The notes under the pieces were generated by a model. That model ran no database searches. It worked only from the letters and a program-made list of their open reading frames with translations, and was not told the origin of the DNA. DNA of 17,483 nt, from assembly GCA_016783865.1 (NCBI GenBank), contig JADHVS010000083.1, forward strand, positions 1-17,483, in the 5' to 3' direction. Source of the DNA: Bacteroidales bacterium (lineage in GTDB: Bacteria > Bacteroidota > Bacteroidia > Bacteroidales > SM23-62). The translations under genes and the position numbers were made by a program. Shown piece after piece: positions 1-7,946 of this stretch (position 1 is its first letter; each line of letters begins with the position of its first letter).

Positions 1-849
1 GTATTTACCTCGGCCATTGTGTTCCATGGCCGTCCCGTTATGAAACTGGATGATTTCTTTGCCAACGACCCGTACCTGTCGTTCAGGCTGATCTATGGTT
101 TGTCATTTTTTATCTCCATTACCACATACAGCATTGTTGCCTTCGTACTGATCAGCCGGCATCAGAAGAATATACGCAATATATACTCTTCAACATCCAC
201 GCGAATAACGCTTAGCTGGCTGAAGGTGGTTTCTATCAGCTTTTATGTGACCTATGTGCTGGTTTTTATTGTTGGTGTTTATGTCATCTTTAAGCAGGAA
301 CTTCCCTATAATCCAACTATCGTCTCCTATTTCGGATTAACACTTTTTGCCTTTGCAATTAGTGTTTACGGGATAAAACAGCCGGAAATTTTTTACGGTT
401 ACTACATGGAAATGAAGTCGTCGGGAATCTTGAAAAGGGATGCGACCAACGGCCAGTCGAAATATACACGGTCAGGACTTAAGTCCCAGGATGCCGAGAA
501 ATATCTGAATAAGCTAATAAAGCATATGGAGGAGAAAAAGCCTTACCTGGATATCGACCTGACAATCCATGACCTGTCCGGCGCATTGAATATTCCAAGG
601 CATTACCTGACCCAGATCATCAATGAAAAATTAAACAGGAACTTTTACCAGTTCATTAATGAATACAGGGTGGAAGAGGTTAGACGACTGCTGCAGGATC
701 CGGCCTATAAGAAATATACTTTCACAGCCATTGCCTTTGAGGCAGGCTTTAATTCAAAATCGTCCTTCAACAGCGTGTTTAAAGAGACGGTGGGGAAGAC
801 GCCCTCACAATATAAGAACGAACTCCCAACAAGGAACAAGGATGTTTGA
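1..849 (+). CDS. AraC-family transcriptional regulator with membrane N-terminus (5' end outside window)
   Basis: DNA-binding transcription factor anchored in the inner membrane. The frame is open from base 1 with no stop, so the true start is upstream; a GTG at 19 is only an internal candidate. Numbering from that GTG, three hydrophobic segments lie at about 24-46, 68-92 and 100-118, followed by a soluble linker. A C-terminal AraC double helix-turn-helix spans about 160-268, with its second HTH around TFTAIAFEAGFNSKSSFNSVF and the family-typical end GKTPSQYKNEL. This is the Bacteroidota architecture in which a multi-helix sensor domain is fused to AraC, and the first several membrane helices are probably missing. 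The target and signal cannot be read from the sequence. The next gene is convergent, so it is not an obvious operon partner. The stop codon lies inside a large palindrome. Family call is firm; function is inferred from family only. Confidence 0.9.
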   Translation, partial: VFTSAIVFHGRPVMKLDDFFANDPYLSFRLIYGLSFFISITTYSIVAFVLISRHQKNIRNIYSSTSTRITLSWLKVVSISFYVTYVLVFIVGVYVIFKQELPYNPTIVSYFGLTLFAFAISVYGIKQPEIFYGYYMEMKSSGILKRDATNGQSKYTRSGLKSQDAEKYLNKLIKHMEEKKPYLDIDLTIHDLSGALNIPRHYLTQIINEKLNRNFYQFINEYRVEEVRRLLQDPAYKKYTFTAIAFEAGFNSKSSFNSVFKETVGKTPSQYKNELPTRNKDV

Positions 850-884
850 TTTTTGAAGTACTTCTTAAATCAAAAATCCTTGTT
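835..884. terminator. 50-bp imperfect palindrome at convergent gene ends, probable bidirectional terminator
   Basis: Two 25-nt arms centred between 859 and 860 are reverse complements with only three mismatched positions. The outer arms are AACAAGGAT and ATCCTTGTT and the core is the perfect palindrome GAAGTACTTC. The structure includes the AraC stop codon (847-849) and lies 18 nt from the stop of the convergent peptidase gene. The location suits a two-way transcription terminator. There is no clean U-tract after either arm, so a protein-binding site is an alternative. Confidence 0.55.
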
Positions 885-902
885 CGATATTCGAAATTCA
901 AT

Positions 903-2171
903 TTAGCTCTGGCCGAAGGGATTATCTATATTTTCTACCGACATGCCTCCCAATACCGTGCTGCCATCTTCGGTTACAGCAAAGCAGTCTTCGATCCTTA
1001 CTCCAAATTCACCGTAGATATATATCCCGGGTTCATTGCTGAAGGTCATGCCCGGTTGTAATTTCAGATCGTTTCCTCTCACCAGGTATGGAAATTCATG
1101 GCCTTCCATACCAATGCCGTGCCCCAGCCGATGAGTGAAATATTTATAATCCGGACCGAATCCGGCATCTTCGATGACTTTCCTGGCTGCATGATCAATG
1201 GTTTCGCATGTCACACCCGGTCGTACCGCTTTCTGTGCTTCCTGCTGGGCCTTGAGGATAATATCGAATACCTTTTTCTGCTTATCGGAGGGAGTTCCGA
1301 AAAAGATGGTCCGCGTAACATCCGACCGATATCCTTCAACGCTGCAACCACCATCCACCAGGATACCATCGCCCTGATTCAGGTCGCGTTTTTCACGGGT
1401 GCCATGAGGGAACGCAGAGTTGGGTCCAAAAAGCGGATAACCTCCCCCGGATGTTCCCATTTGCTGGTGGGCTTCCCTTATCAGGGAGGCCATTTCCTGT
1501 GAGGTCATCCCTTCCGCGGCATGCTGAAAGGCTTCCCGGTAGGCTATCTTGGTAATCCGGTTAGCCAGGTCCATAAATGCCAGTTCCTTTTCATCCTTAA
1601 TACCACGGCATCCTTCTGTGATAACAGAGCCATCGATAAGTTCTACTCCTGTCCCGGACAGTTCTTTCCGGATACCCTCCACAAAGAAATTTCTTACAGT
1701 CGGGCCAATACCCAGTACACCACCAGATGGAGCGATAGTATTCATGGCGTCGATGATCAGGGTATAAGGAGATTCATGCTCTTCCCAGGTACGGATATCG
1801 TTCCCGAACTGAATAACTTCCTCTGCCCGCTCCAATTCAAATGCAGGACAGATCCAGACAGGATCACTTTTTCGGTTTATGATGGCGCCAAACATACGCT
1901 CGCTTCTCCACCACGACATATTTAAAAAATATTCCATGTTGGTCCCGCCGGTGATGAGTAATCCGTCAATATTGTTTTCCTCCAATAATGCCTGTGCCCT
2001 GGCCAGACGCTTTTCGTAATCTTCCTTCTGAAGGGGCTCAACCCCATCTGTCATTTTCTCCAGGGAAATCAAAGGCTTTGATTTACAGGATGATAGAAGT
2101 ACGGGTAATATTCCATAGGCGGCTACAGACAATCCGCCCAGTTTCAAAAAATTTCTACGTTGGAGTTGCAT
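903..2171 (-). CDS. Tat-exported M24 family metallopeptidase (Xaa-Pro aminopeptidase-like)
   Basis: Predicted dinuclear-metal aminopeptidase or prolidase acting in the envelope. Of its 422 residues, the N-terminus has a twin-arginine motif (QRRNFLK, residues 4-10), a hydrophobic stretch and a lipobox-like LLSSC with Cys29, so it is probably exported folded by Tat and then lipidated. A creatinase-N-like domain covers about 50-180. The pita-bread catalytic domain follows with all five M24 metal ligands visible: Asp273 (LVDGG), Asp284 (RSDVTRT), His351 (HRLGHGIG), Glu380 (NEPGIY) and Glu394 (RIEDC), plus the catalytic-type His256 (FPHG). Being fully equipped, it should be active, probably on peptides with proline at the second position, but substrate choice inside M24 is not readable. 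It stands alone, convergent with the AraC gene and divergent from the operon starting at 2407. Confidence 0.92.
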   Translation of the reverse strand: MQLQRRNFLKLGGLSVAAYGILPVLLSSCKSKPLISLEKMTDGVEPLQKEDYEKRLARAQALLEENNIDGLLITGGTNMEYFLNMSWWRSERMFGAIINRKSDPVWICPAFELERAEEVIQFGNDIRTWEEHESPYTLIIDAMNTIAPSGGVLGIGPTVRNFFVEGIRKELSGTGVELIDGSVITEGCRGIKDEKELAFMDLANRITKIAYREAFQHAAEGMTSQEMASLIREAHQQMGTSGGGYPLFGPNSAFPHGTREKRDLNQGDGILVDGGCSVEGYRSDVTRTIFFGTPSDKQKKVFDIILKAQQEAQKAVRPGVTCETIDHAARKVIEDAGFGPDYKYFTHRLGHGIGMEGHEFPYLVRGNDLKLQPGMTFSNEPGIYIYGEFGVRIEDCFAVTEDGSTVLGGMSVENIDNPFGQS

Positions 2172-2211
2172 GGTACTTGATTTTAATCATTGAAACTCCT
2201 TGCCCCGCGTG

Positions 2212-2227
2212 CCCCGATTGCTCGGGG
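2212..2227. repeat. Short perfect GC-rich hairpin in divergent intergenic region
   Basis: CCCCGA and TCGGGG form a perfect 6-bp stem around a TTGC loop, about 40 nt upstream of the M24 peptidase start. The 235-nt region 2172-2406 separates divergent genes and must hold both promoters. I see no convincing consensus promoter in it; TATTATTG at 2350-2357 is one mismatch from TAnnTTTG. The hairpin may be a dispersed intergenic palindrome or a leader structure. Confidence 0.35.
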
Positions 2228-2363
2228 GAAATGCGCTCGCAGGATTCAAGGTCATGTTAAAGGTAGGGATAAAAAGTATAAACCGCTAAGTCTGGACAAG
2301 TCCAATGTGCAGGCTTCGCGGATCGGACAATAAATGCGTTATATGGCTGTATTATTGTAAAAA

Positions 2364-2391
2364 GTGAATCGTGAATCGTGAATCGTGAATC
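2364..2391 (+). repeat. Four perfect tandem copies of the 7-mer GTGAATC
   Basis: Four exact head-to-tail copies of GTGAATC end one base before the A-rich stretch GGAAAAAGA and 15 nt before the GTG start of the outer-membrane protein gene. The array therefore sits in the leader or promoter-proximal DNA of the three-gene envelope operon. Copy-number change would alter spacing upstream of the start, not the reading frame. It belongs with the other 7-bp-periodic arrays in this window. Confidence 0.85.
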
Positions 2392-2406
2392 GGAAAAAGA
2401 TATGTT

Positions 2407-3762
2407 GTGAAAAATTGGACAGCCGCATATTGTCTCATTTTAATTGCATCAGGAGTGAGTGCGCAGGGACTTTTTGATCAGCGAGCGGAAACGATGATCG
2501 ATATAAGAGGATTTGGCCGGAGCGTCATGTACCTGGGTGAAGATGCAGGAAAACCTGATCTCAGCAGTCTGTTTGCAGAGGCCGGCTTGTCAGTGAAGTA
2601 CGACCCAGACAGCAAATTCAGCCTTTTAACAGAGGTGAGGATAAGGGGTGGCTATGAATATAATGAGAACCTGATCCAGCCACGGATCCGTGAAATGTAC
2701 GGAGAACTTCACCTGGGCCGGTTCGATATACGGGCAGGACAGCAGGTGGTTGTCTGGGGCAGAGCGGATGCGTTTAGTCCCACCGACAATATTACACCTA
2801 AGGACTATTTTGTCCGGTCGCCCGAACCCGATGATATGAGGCTCGGGAATTACCTGTTCAGGACTACCTTCAGGATCAGTGAATCTTTCTCGCTGGAAGG
2901 GATATGGGTCCCTGTATACAGGTATTCTGTCTACCGATACGATCTTTTCAATATGCCCGATTTTGTATCCTTTTACCAGCCGGATTATGCCACATGGGGC
3001 TCCCATGGAGGAAGCATGGCCATTAAGCTCGATTATTATTTCCCGGCTATTGACGGTTCCGTCTCTGTTTTTAATGGTTTTGATCCGCAGGCGGGTATTG
3101 ACGTCAGGAATATGAACCTGGACCTGGTTTCCGGACTCACCTTAAGCCTGGAACCCCAGGCTTTCAGGCATACAACAATAGGTGCCGATTTTGCCACAAC
3201 TGCAGGCATGTTTGGATTGAGAGGTGAATTAGGGATGAGGATAACTCAGAAGAACTATAAAGAAGAAATATTTGCCCCGCAATCAGATCTGAGATATGTG
3301 TTGGGTATTGACCGGTCCATGGGGAAATTCAGCCTGTTGATCCAGTATTGCGGTCAATGGATACCTGATTTTAAACCCATGCCCGACCTGGTCATGTTCA
3401 GTGATTCAGAATCCCTCCCGATTCCTGAACCTTTTTCATTTGAAGAATTAAATAAATCGCTGGATGACCAGATCATTGGATTTAACAGGCTCATTTTCGG
3501 ACAATCACACAAGGTGAGCCATGTGCTCATGATCAGGCCTTCGGTTAGCCTGCTGTTCGAAACACTTAAATGTGAGTTGTTCGCTTCATATAATTTGAAT
3601 ACGGAGGAATATAATATCGATGGACGGGTTTCATACAAATTCAATGATCATATGGGATTAACCGTAGGTGGCCAGTATTTCGACGGCCCGGCGGTATCCA
3701 TGTACGATATGGTCAGGCCCGTTTTCAGTGGTGGATACATCGAATTAAGATATAGTTTTTAA
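2407..3762 (+). CDS. DUF1302-like outer-membrane beta-barrel protein of an MMPL export operon
   Basis: Predicted outer-membrane channel or acceptor. Of its 451 residues, 1-20 form a Sec signal peptide (hydrophobic core, then GVSAQ). The remainder alternates short amphipathic strands and ends in a C-terminal aromatic strand (YIELRYSF) typical of a barrel-insertion signal. The segment at about 109-133, with GQQVVVWGRADAFSPTDNIT followed by PKDY, strongly resembles the conserved core of DUF1302 proteins, which often sit beside RND/MMPL exporters. The start is GTG; the preceding frame closes at 2386-2388 and no ATG is available in frame. It is the first gene of an operon, 22 nt before the exporter gene, which suggests the two work as a pair. 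The barrel call is good; DUF1302 membership is by motif resemblance. Confidence 0.8.
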   Translation: MKNWTAAYCLILIASGVSAQGLFDQRAETMIDIRGFGRSVMYLGEDAGKPDLSSLFAEAGLSVKYDPDSKFSLLTEVRIRGGYEYNENLIQPRIREMYGELHLGRFDIRAGQQVVVWGRADAFSPTDNITPKDYFVRSPEPDDMRLGNYLFRTTFRISESFSLEGIWVPVYRYSVYRYDLFNMPDFVSFYQPDYATWGSHGGSMAIKLDYYFPAIDGSVSVFNGFDPQAGIDVRNMNLDLVSGLTLSLEPQAFRHTTIGADFATTAGMFGLRGELGMRITQKNYKEEIFAPQSDLRYVLGIDRSMGKFSLLIQYCGQWIPDFKPMPDLVMFSDSESLPIPEPFSFEELNKSLDDQIIGFNRLIFGQSHKVSHVLMIRPSVSLLFETLKCELFASYNLNTEEYNIDGRVSYKFNDHMGLTVGGQYFDGPAVSMYDMVRPVFSGGYIELRYSF

Positions 3763-3784
3763 TATATAAAAGACCATTGCATTT

Positions 3785-6115
3785 ATGAGATCAGGAGCAT
3801 TTATTGTCAAATACAGGTGGCTGATCATTGCGATCAGCATTGTAATACCAATCGTGGTTGGTTTACAGGCTTTCAGGGCGGAGATCGATCCGGATATGGA
3901 GAAGTACATCCCTCCAGGAATGGCATCCAGGCTTAGTACCCAGAAGATTGAAGAAATATTCGGCGGAGACGAATTACTGATCATCGTATTCGAATCGGAT
4001 GATGTATTGAAGCCTGCAACACTTAAAAGGATAAAAAAGATCCGGCGCGACATTGACAAACTGGAAGAAACTGACCAGGTTATTTCCCTTTTTGATACAA
4101 AAAATATGTCGGGTGAAGAAGGCTATCTGCTTGTTGAGTCTTTTATCAGGTCAATCCCTGAAAGTGAAGAGGAAATAGAAAAATTACGCCTGGATTTACT
4201 GGAAAATGAGATGGCCGTAAATGTAGTGGTCTCAGATGACTTTACTCTTGCTACAATTATTATTTCACTGAAGAGTGAAGCCATCGATGAGGAGATCGTT
4301 GCCAGCGTGAGGAAGATCGTGGATGAGAATCCGGGTGATGAGAAGATCTTTATGGGAGGTCTTCCATACATAAAGACCATAGTTGCAGAAGAACTGTCGG
4401 CAGATTTTAAAAAGCTGATGATCATTGGTCTGCTCATAATGCTGGTTATGCTGTATTTGTTTTTCAGGGAATTGAAAGGTGTATTACTTCCCTTTGCAGT
4501 GGTTGTGCTGGCCATAATATTCAGCATGGGATTCATGCCGCTTATCGGGTGGAAGCTATCCATTATCACACTGTTGCTTCCCATAATGCTGATTGCCATT
4601 GCAAACGATTATGGCATTCACCTGATGGCGCGGTACCAGGAATTGAACTGGTCGAAAGAAAACTATTCCAATGGCAAACTGGCAAGGAAGGTTTATACCA
4701 GTTTACGGACCCCGATCATGATGACCGGGATTACAACCATTGCAGGGATACTCTGTTTGTTGTCTCACAGGATGATCCCGGCCCGTCAGCTTGGAATAGT
4801 AGCTGCAGTTGGGATCTTTTTTGCCCTGCTGCTCAGCCTGTTTTTCATCCCTGCCATACTTTCCATGTTAAAAAAATCGGAGACCAGGAGATTTCAAAGA
4901 AATGGGAAACAGCATTTGCTGGAGCAAATTTTACAGCGGTCTGGCAAGTATGTTACCCGGTATCCCCGAAGGATACTGGGCATCTCCTTTATGGTTCTTC
5001 TGATAACAGGACTGGGCATGATTTCATTGAAAGTGGATACCAACCTGGAAAACTTTTTCAGGAAGAATCACCCGGTGAAGCAAAGTTCTGTGATCATCAA
5101 TGAAGTTTTTGGAGGGTCACAAACCATTGCCGTTCATATTGAGGGAGATATACTGGATCCGGCGATCATGAAGCAGATGGATTATTATACGGAAGAGCTG
5201 AAAGACTACCCGGGAGTAGGAAATGTGATCTCTGTGTCGACGATAATCCGCGAGATAAGCAAGGCAATGAATCAACCCGGTGATCCATTTTATGATAAGA
5301 TCCCGGACAGCAAGGCGGCCATTGCTCAGTACATGGAATTATATAATATGAGCGGGAATCCGGAGGATCTCGAGAAACTGGTTGATTTTACCTATGAAAA
5401 TGCCCAGATTATGATCCGGATCAATGATGGCAGCAATTCCACATTAAATAATGTAATTACAAAGATCGAGGAGCTTACCGGGAATGATCATTCGGTTAAG
5501 CACATTGGAGGATACGGTTTGGTTGTTTCGGAAATGGCACGGCTGGTTGTCAGGGGGCAGGTCATCTCACTGATCATTGCCATACTGATCGTGATGGTGT
5601 TAATGACTGCCATGTTTAGATCCCTGTCGGCAGGTATTATTTCAGTCGTGCCATTATCCTTTGCATTGATATTATTATTCGGGATCATGGGATATTTTGG
5701 CCTGAACCTGGATATTGCAACTGCATTGTTGTCTTCCATTATGATTGGAGTAGGTGTGGATTATACCATCCATTTCCTGTGGAGGTACAGGGATGAAAAA
5801 ATGCAGGGATTGTCAGACAGCGAAGCCGTAATTAAAACACTGACCACCACCGGGAGGGGGATTGCGTTTAATGCACTTTCAGTCATCATCGGATTCAGTG
5901 TATTGCCTTTTTCTGCTTTTGCCCCGATCCGGTTTTTTGGCTACCTGGTGATCATTTCCATTTTCACCTGCCTGGTAGGAGCACTTATTATTGTACCAGC
6001 TATGGTCATCCTGTTTAAGCCAAGGTTCCTTGAGAAATCCAGGAGAAATAGGTTGGGAATACCGTTAATAAGTCCACAAGTCTCGAGTCCTCAGTCTACA
6101 GTCTCAAACACTTAA
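3785..6115 (+). CDS. MMPL/RND-superfamily exporter (COG1033 type)
   Basis: Inner-membrane transporter of the RND superfamily, MMPL/HpnN-like branch, expected to move lipids or other hydrophobic compounds using the proton gradient. Its 776 residues are an internal duplication. One helix (11-30) precedes a periplasmic domain (31-205) and five helices (210-362). A second half repeats this pattern: a helix at 396-416, a periplasmic domain at 417-588 and a helix cluster at 592-747. The fourth-helix motifs of each half are present as NDYGIHL (274-280) and GVDYTIHFL (657-665), with the expected Asp in both. The last 15 or so residues are low-complexity Ser/Pro/Thr/Gln encoded by a 7-bp repeat array and look like a late extension. 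It is the middle gene of the operon, 12 nt from the LolA-like gene. Substrate unknown. Confidence 0.93.
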   Translation: MRSGAFIVKYRWLIIAISIVIPIVVGLQAFRAEIDPDMEKYIPPGMASRLSTQKIEEIFGGDELLIIVFESDDVLKPATLKRIKKIRRDIDKLEETDQVISLFDTKNMSGEEGYLLVESFIRSIPESEEEIEKLRLDLLENEMAVNVVVSDDFTLATIIISLKSEAIDEEIVASVRKIVDENPGDEKIFMGGLPYIKTIVAEELSADFKKLMIIGLLIMLVMLYLFFRELKGVLLPFAVVVLAIIFSMGFMPLIGWKLSIITLLLPIMLIAIANDYGIHLMARYQELNWSKENYSNGKLARKVYTSLRTPIMMTGITTIAGILCLLSHRMIPARQLGIVAAVGIFFALLLSLFFIPAILSMLKKSETRRFQRNGKQHLLEQILQRSGKYVTRYPRRILGISFMVLLITGLGMISLKVDTNLENFFRKNHPVKQSSVIINEVFGGSQTIAVHIEGDILDPAIMKQMDYYTEELKDYPGVGNVISVSTIIREISKAMNQPGDPFYDKIPDSKAAIAQYMELYNMSGNPEDLEKLVDFTYENAQIMIRINDGSNSTLNNVITKIEELTGNDHSVKHIGGYGLVVSEMARLVVRGQVISLIIAILIVMVLMTAMFRSLSAGIISVVPLSFALILLFGIMGYFGLNLDIATALLSSIMIGVGVDYTIHFLWRYRDEKMQGLSDSEAVIKTLTTTGRGIAFNALSVIIGFSVLPFSAFAPIRFFGYLVIISIFTCLVGALIIVPAMVILFKPRFLEKSRRNRLGIPLISPQVSSPQSTVSNT
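6071..6106 (+). repeat. 7-mer array (AGTCNNN) inside the 3' end of the exporter gene
   Basis: Four consecutive 7-mers AGTCTCG, AGTCCTC, AGTCTAC and AGTCTCA occupy 6079-6106. A related AGTCCAC lies at 6071-6077, one base out of register. The array is translated as the Ser-rich tail of the MMPL exporter and ends 6 nt before the stop codon. The period and degenerate style match the noncoding 7-mer arrays elsewhere in the window. Confidence 0.8.
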
Positions 6116-6127
6116 TAAATAATTGTC

Positions 6128-6910
6128 ATGAAAAGAATGATAATCATAGTACTTGGATTGCTTCTGATAACTTCACTGGTATGTGCTCAGATGGAAGCCA
6201 AAGAAATAATTAAAAAATCGCGTGAAGTTTCAAAAATTACAGGAATGGAGGCTTTATCCACCCTGAGAATATTTGATTCGAAAGGCAGGGAGCGGGTGAG
6301 AAAAACATCCATGGCATCCAGGATATTTGACAATGGACAGACTGAGAAGAGGATCATCCGGTTTTTATCACCGGCTGAAGTGGAAGGAACAGGCATGCTG
6401 ATCTTTGATAATGAGGATGAATCTGATGATATGTGGATATACATGCCCGCATTGCGTAAAACACGCAGGATCGTTTCCTCGGAGAAGAGTAAAAGCTTTA
6501 TGGGTTCAGAGTTCAGCAATGCAGATATGACAGCACCCACCCTGGATGATTTCAGTTACTCAATTTTGGGTTCTGAAGACATATCTGGAACAGAATGCTG
6601 GAAGATAGAAAAGCTCCCACTGAATGAAGATATTTCGGATGAGACCGGACTATCGAAGGAGATCCTCTGGGTCAGCAAAAAGGAATATGTGACACTCAGG
6701 TCGGAGTATTATGATCTGGATGAGGAATTATGGAAAATCAGAATATCCTCTGATGTAAAAGAGGTTACATCCGGAAAGTATATGGCGTCATATATGAAAA
6801 TGGAAAATATTCAGAACGGCAGGACTTCTGAATTTACCCTGGATGAGATCCGGTATAATCCGCATGTAAAAGAGGAATATTTTACGGTTTCTTTTCTCGA
6901 AAGGAACTAA
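6128..6910 (+). CDS. LolA-like outer-membrane lipoprotein-sorting family protein
   Basis: Predicted periplasmic carrier with a LolA/LolB-type fold, probably ferrying a lipophilic substrate between the inner-membrane exporter and the outer-membrane barrel. Of its 260 residues, 1-20 are a Sec signal peptide (hydrophobic core, VCA cleavage site, mature end QMEAKE). The family hallmark of the LolA_like group (PF17131) is clear: DMWIYMPALRKTRRI at about 101-115 followed by SKSFMGSEFSNADM at about 121-134. There is no lipobox, so the protein should be soluble in the periplasm. It is the last gene of the three-gene unit, 12 nt after the exporter. Its TAA overlaps the TAG of the convergent methyltransferase gene in the sequence CTAA. 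Family call is firm; the substrate is not inferable. Confidence 0.9.
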   Translation: MKRMIIIVLGLLLITSLVCAQMEAKEIIKKSREVSKITGMEALSTLRIFDSKGRERVRKTSMASRIFDNGQTEKRIIRFLSPAEVEGTGMLIFDNEDESDDMWIYMPALRKTRRIVSSEKSKSFMGSEFSNADMTAPTLDDFSYSILGSEDISGTECWKIEKLPLNEDISDETGLSKEILWVSKKEYVTLRSEYYDLDEELWKIRISSDVKEVTSGKYMASYMKMENIQNGRTSEFTLDEIRYNPHVKEEYFTVSFLERN

Positions 6911-7932
6911 TCCTCATTCCACTCCCTGGCAGTTTTAACCAGCATCCTGATATTTTCTTCAGGTGTTTCTGCCGGGATGGCGCATCCTGCATTCAAAACA
7001 AACCGGTTTGAATTTTGATATACAGTCAGCAGTTCAGCGACTTTTTCATGCACCAATTCCGGGGTGCCATGAGCAATCACCCTGGAAGGATCAATATTCC
7101 CGAAGAAAGTAATCTTATCATGGAAGGTATCGTAGATTTTTTGGATATCTGTTTTATAATCCAGCTCAACCGCATCTACGCCGGTTTCCAGCATATCATT
7201 GAGGATCAGATCGGTATTCCCGCAGATATGGTTACAATAGGGCAATTTAAGTTCATGAGCTTTTTGGACCATACGAATCTCATATGGTTTGGCATATTTT
7301 GTAAACATGTCTGGCGGGATCAGATCCGGTCCGGCCGGACTGTCACCGTTGGACAACATATGGACCCCGGTTTCCGCCATTAATTCCAGATATTGAAGAC
7401 AAGGGTCCAGGCAATAGTCCAATAGCCTGAGACAGAATTCTTCATTGATGAGCAGGTCCATCATCCAATCTGCTGGTCCCCTGACATGATTGGCCACACT
7501 GAAGGGGGCCTGGTCACAATTCCCCCGGATAAATATTTCGCCATTGAAATACTTAACCATAATATTGACCGCCTCAAGGGAGATCATAATCCTTTCGTTT
7601 TTCCTTATGTCGACAGGTTCCATATCATCCAACTGTTCATAAGACTGGATCAGCAAGCCATTGGCACGTGCCGGTTCATCCTCAGGAAAGTCTATTGGGA
7701 CACCTATTGCATCTGCCAGCAAAACGGTATCAATATCCAGCATAATCCCGTCCACATCATATTTTTCGACAAACCGGATGTGTACATGAGCCATCTTTTC
7801 AGGGTCCTCCCTGTACTGCTTCATGGTTATTCCGGCCTCCCTGGCAGCCAGCATGAAATTGTGCAGCATGATTGGGATTTTGTCGGGGGTATCTCCGTTC
7901 AGGGATGCTTCTATTCTTTGAAATCCGTTCAT
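6907..7932 (-). CDS. Uroporphyrinogen decarboxylase-family (MtaA/CmuA-like) methyltransferase
   Basis: TIM-barrel protein of the UroD superfamily, 341 residues, closer to corrinoid/coenzyme methyltransferases than to haem-pathway HemE. The zinc-thiolate signature of the MtaA/MtbA branch is visible as His235 and Cys237 in CNHICGNTD and Cys317 in LNAGCAIP, which points to thiol or corrinoid methyl transfer rather than tetrapyrrole decarboxylation. The start is the ATG at 7932, preceded by an AT-rich leader TTAACTAAATGAT and then by a 7-mer array. No corrinoid protein, MtaB-like partner or reductive activator is in the window, so the methyl donor and acceptor are unknown. It lies downstream of the GH116 gene on the same strand, separated by 124 nt of repeat, so co-transcription is possible but not shown. 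Its stop overlaps a convergent gene by 4 nt. Confidence 0.88.
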   Translation of the reverse strand: MNGFQRIEASLNGDTPDKIPIMLHNFMLAAREAGITMKQYREDPEKMAHVHIRFVEKYDVDGIMLDIDTVLLADAIGVPIDFPEDEPARANGLLIQSYEQLDDMEPVDIRKNERIMISLEAVNIMVKYFNGEIFIRGNCDQAPFSVANHVRGPADWMMDLLINEEFCLRLLDYCLDPCLQYLELMAETGVHMLSNGDSPAGPDLIPPDMFTKYAKPYEIRMVQKAHELKLPYCNHICGNTDLILNDMLETGVDAVELDYKTDIQKIYDTFHDKITFFGNIDPSRVIAHGTPELVHEKVAELLTVYQNSNRFVLNAGCAIPAETPEENIRMLVKTAREWNED

Positions 7933-7946
7933 ATCATTTAGTTAAA

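Noticed and set aside
1521..1925. Open frame of about 134 codons on the plus strand opposite the M24 peptidase
   Set aside because: It lies wholly antisense to a gene with intact family motifs, has no recognisable domain and no start context; it is a shadow frame.
2364..2391. GTGAATC array as a phase-variable coding tract
   Set aside because: A stop codon occurs in the array in the frame of the following gene and the start codon is downstream, so unit changes cannot switch that reading frame.
4549..5103. Open frame of 184 codons in another frame of the exporter gene
   Set aside because: It sits entirely within the MMPL coding region, whose duplicated helices and motifs are unbroken, and its translation shows no protein-like pattern.
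6907..7932. Haem-pathway uroporphyrinogen decarboxylase (hemE)
   Set aside because: The His-X-Cys and distal Cys zinc-site residues fit the methyltransferase branch, and no other haem genes are nearby.
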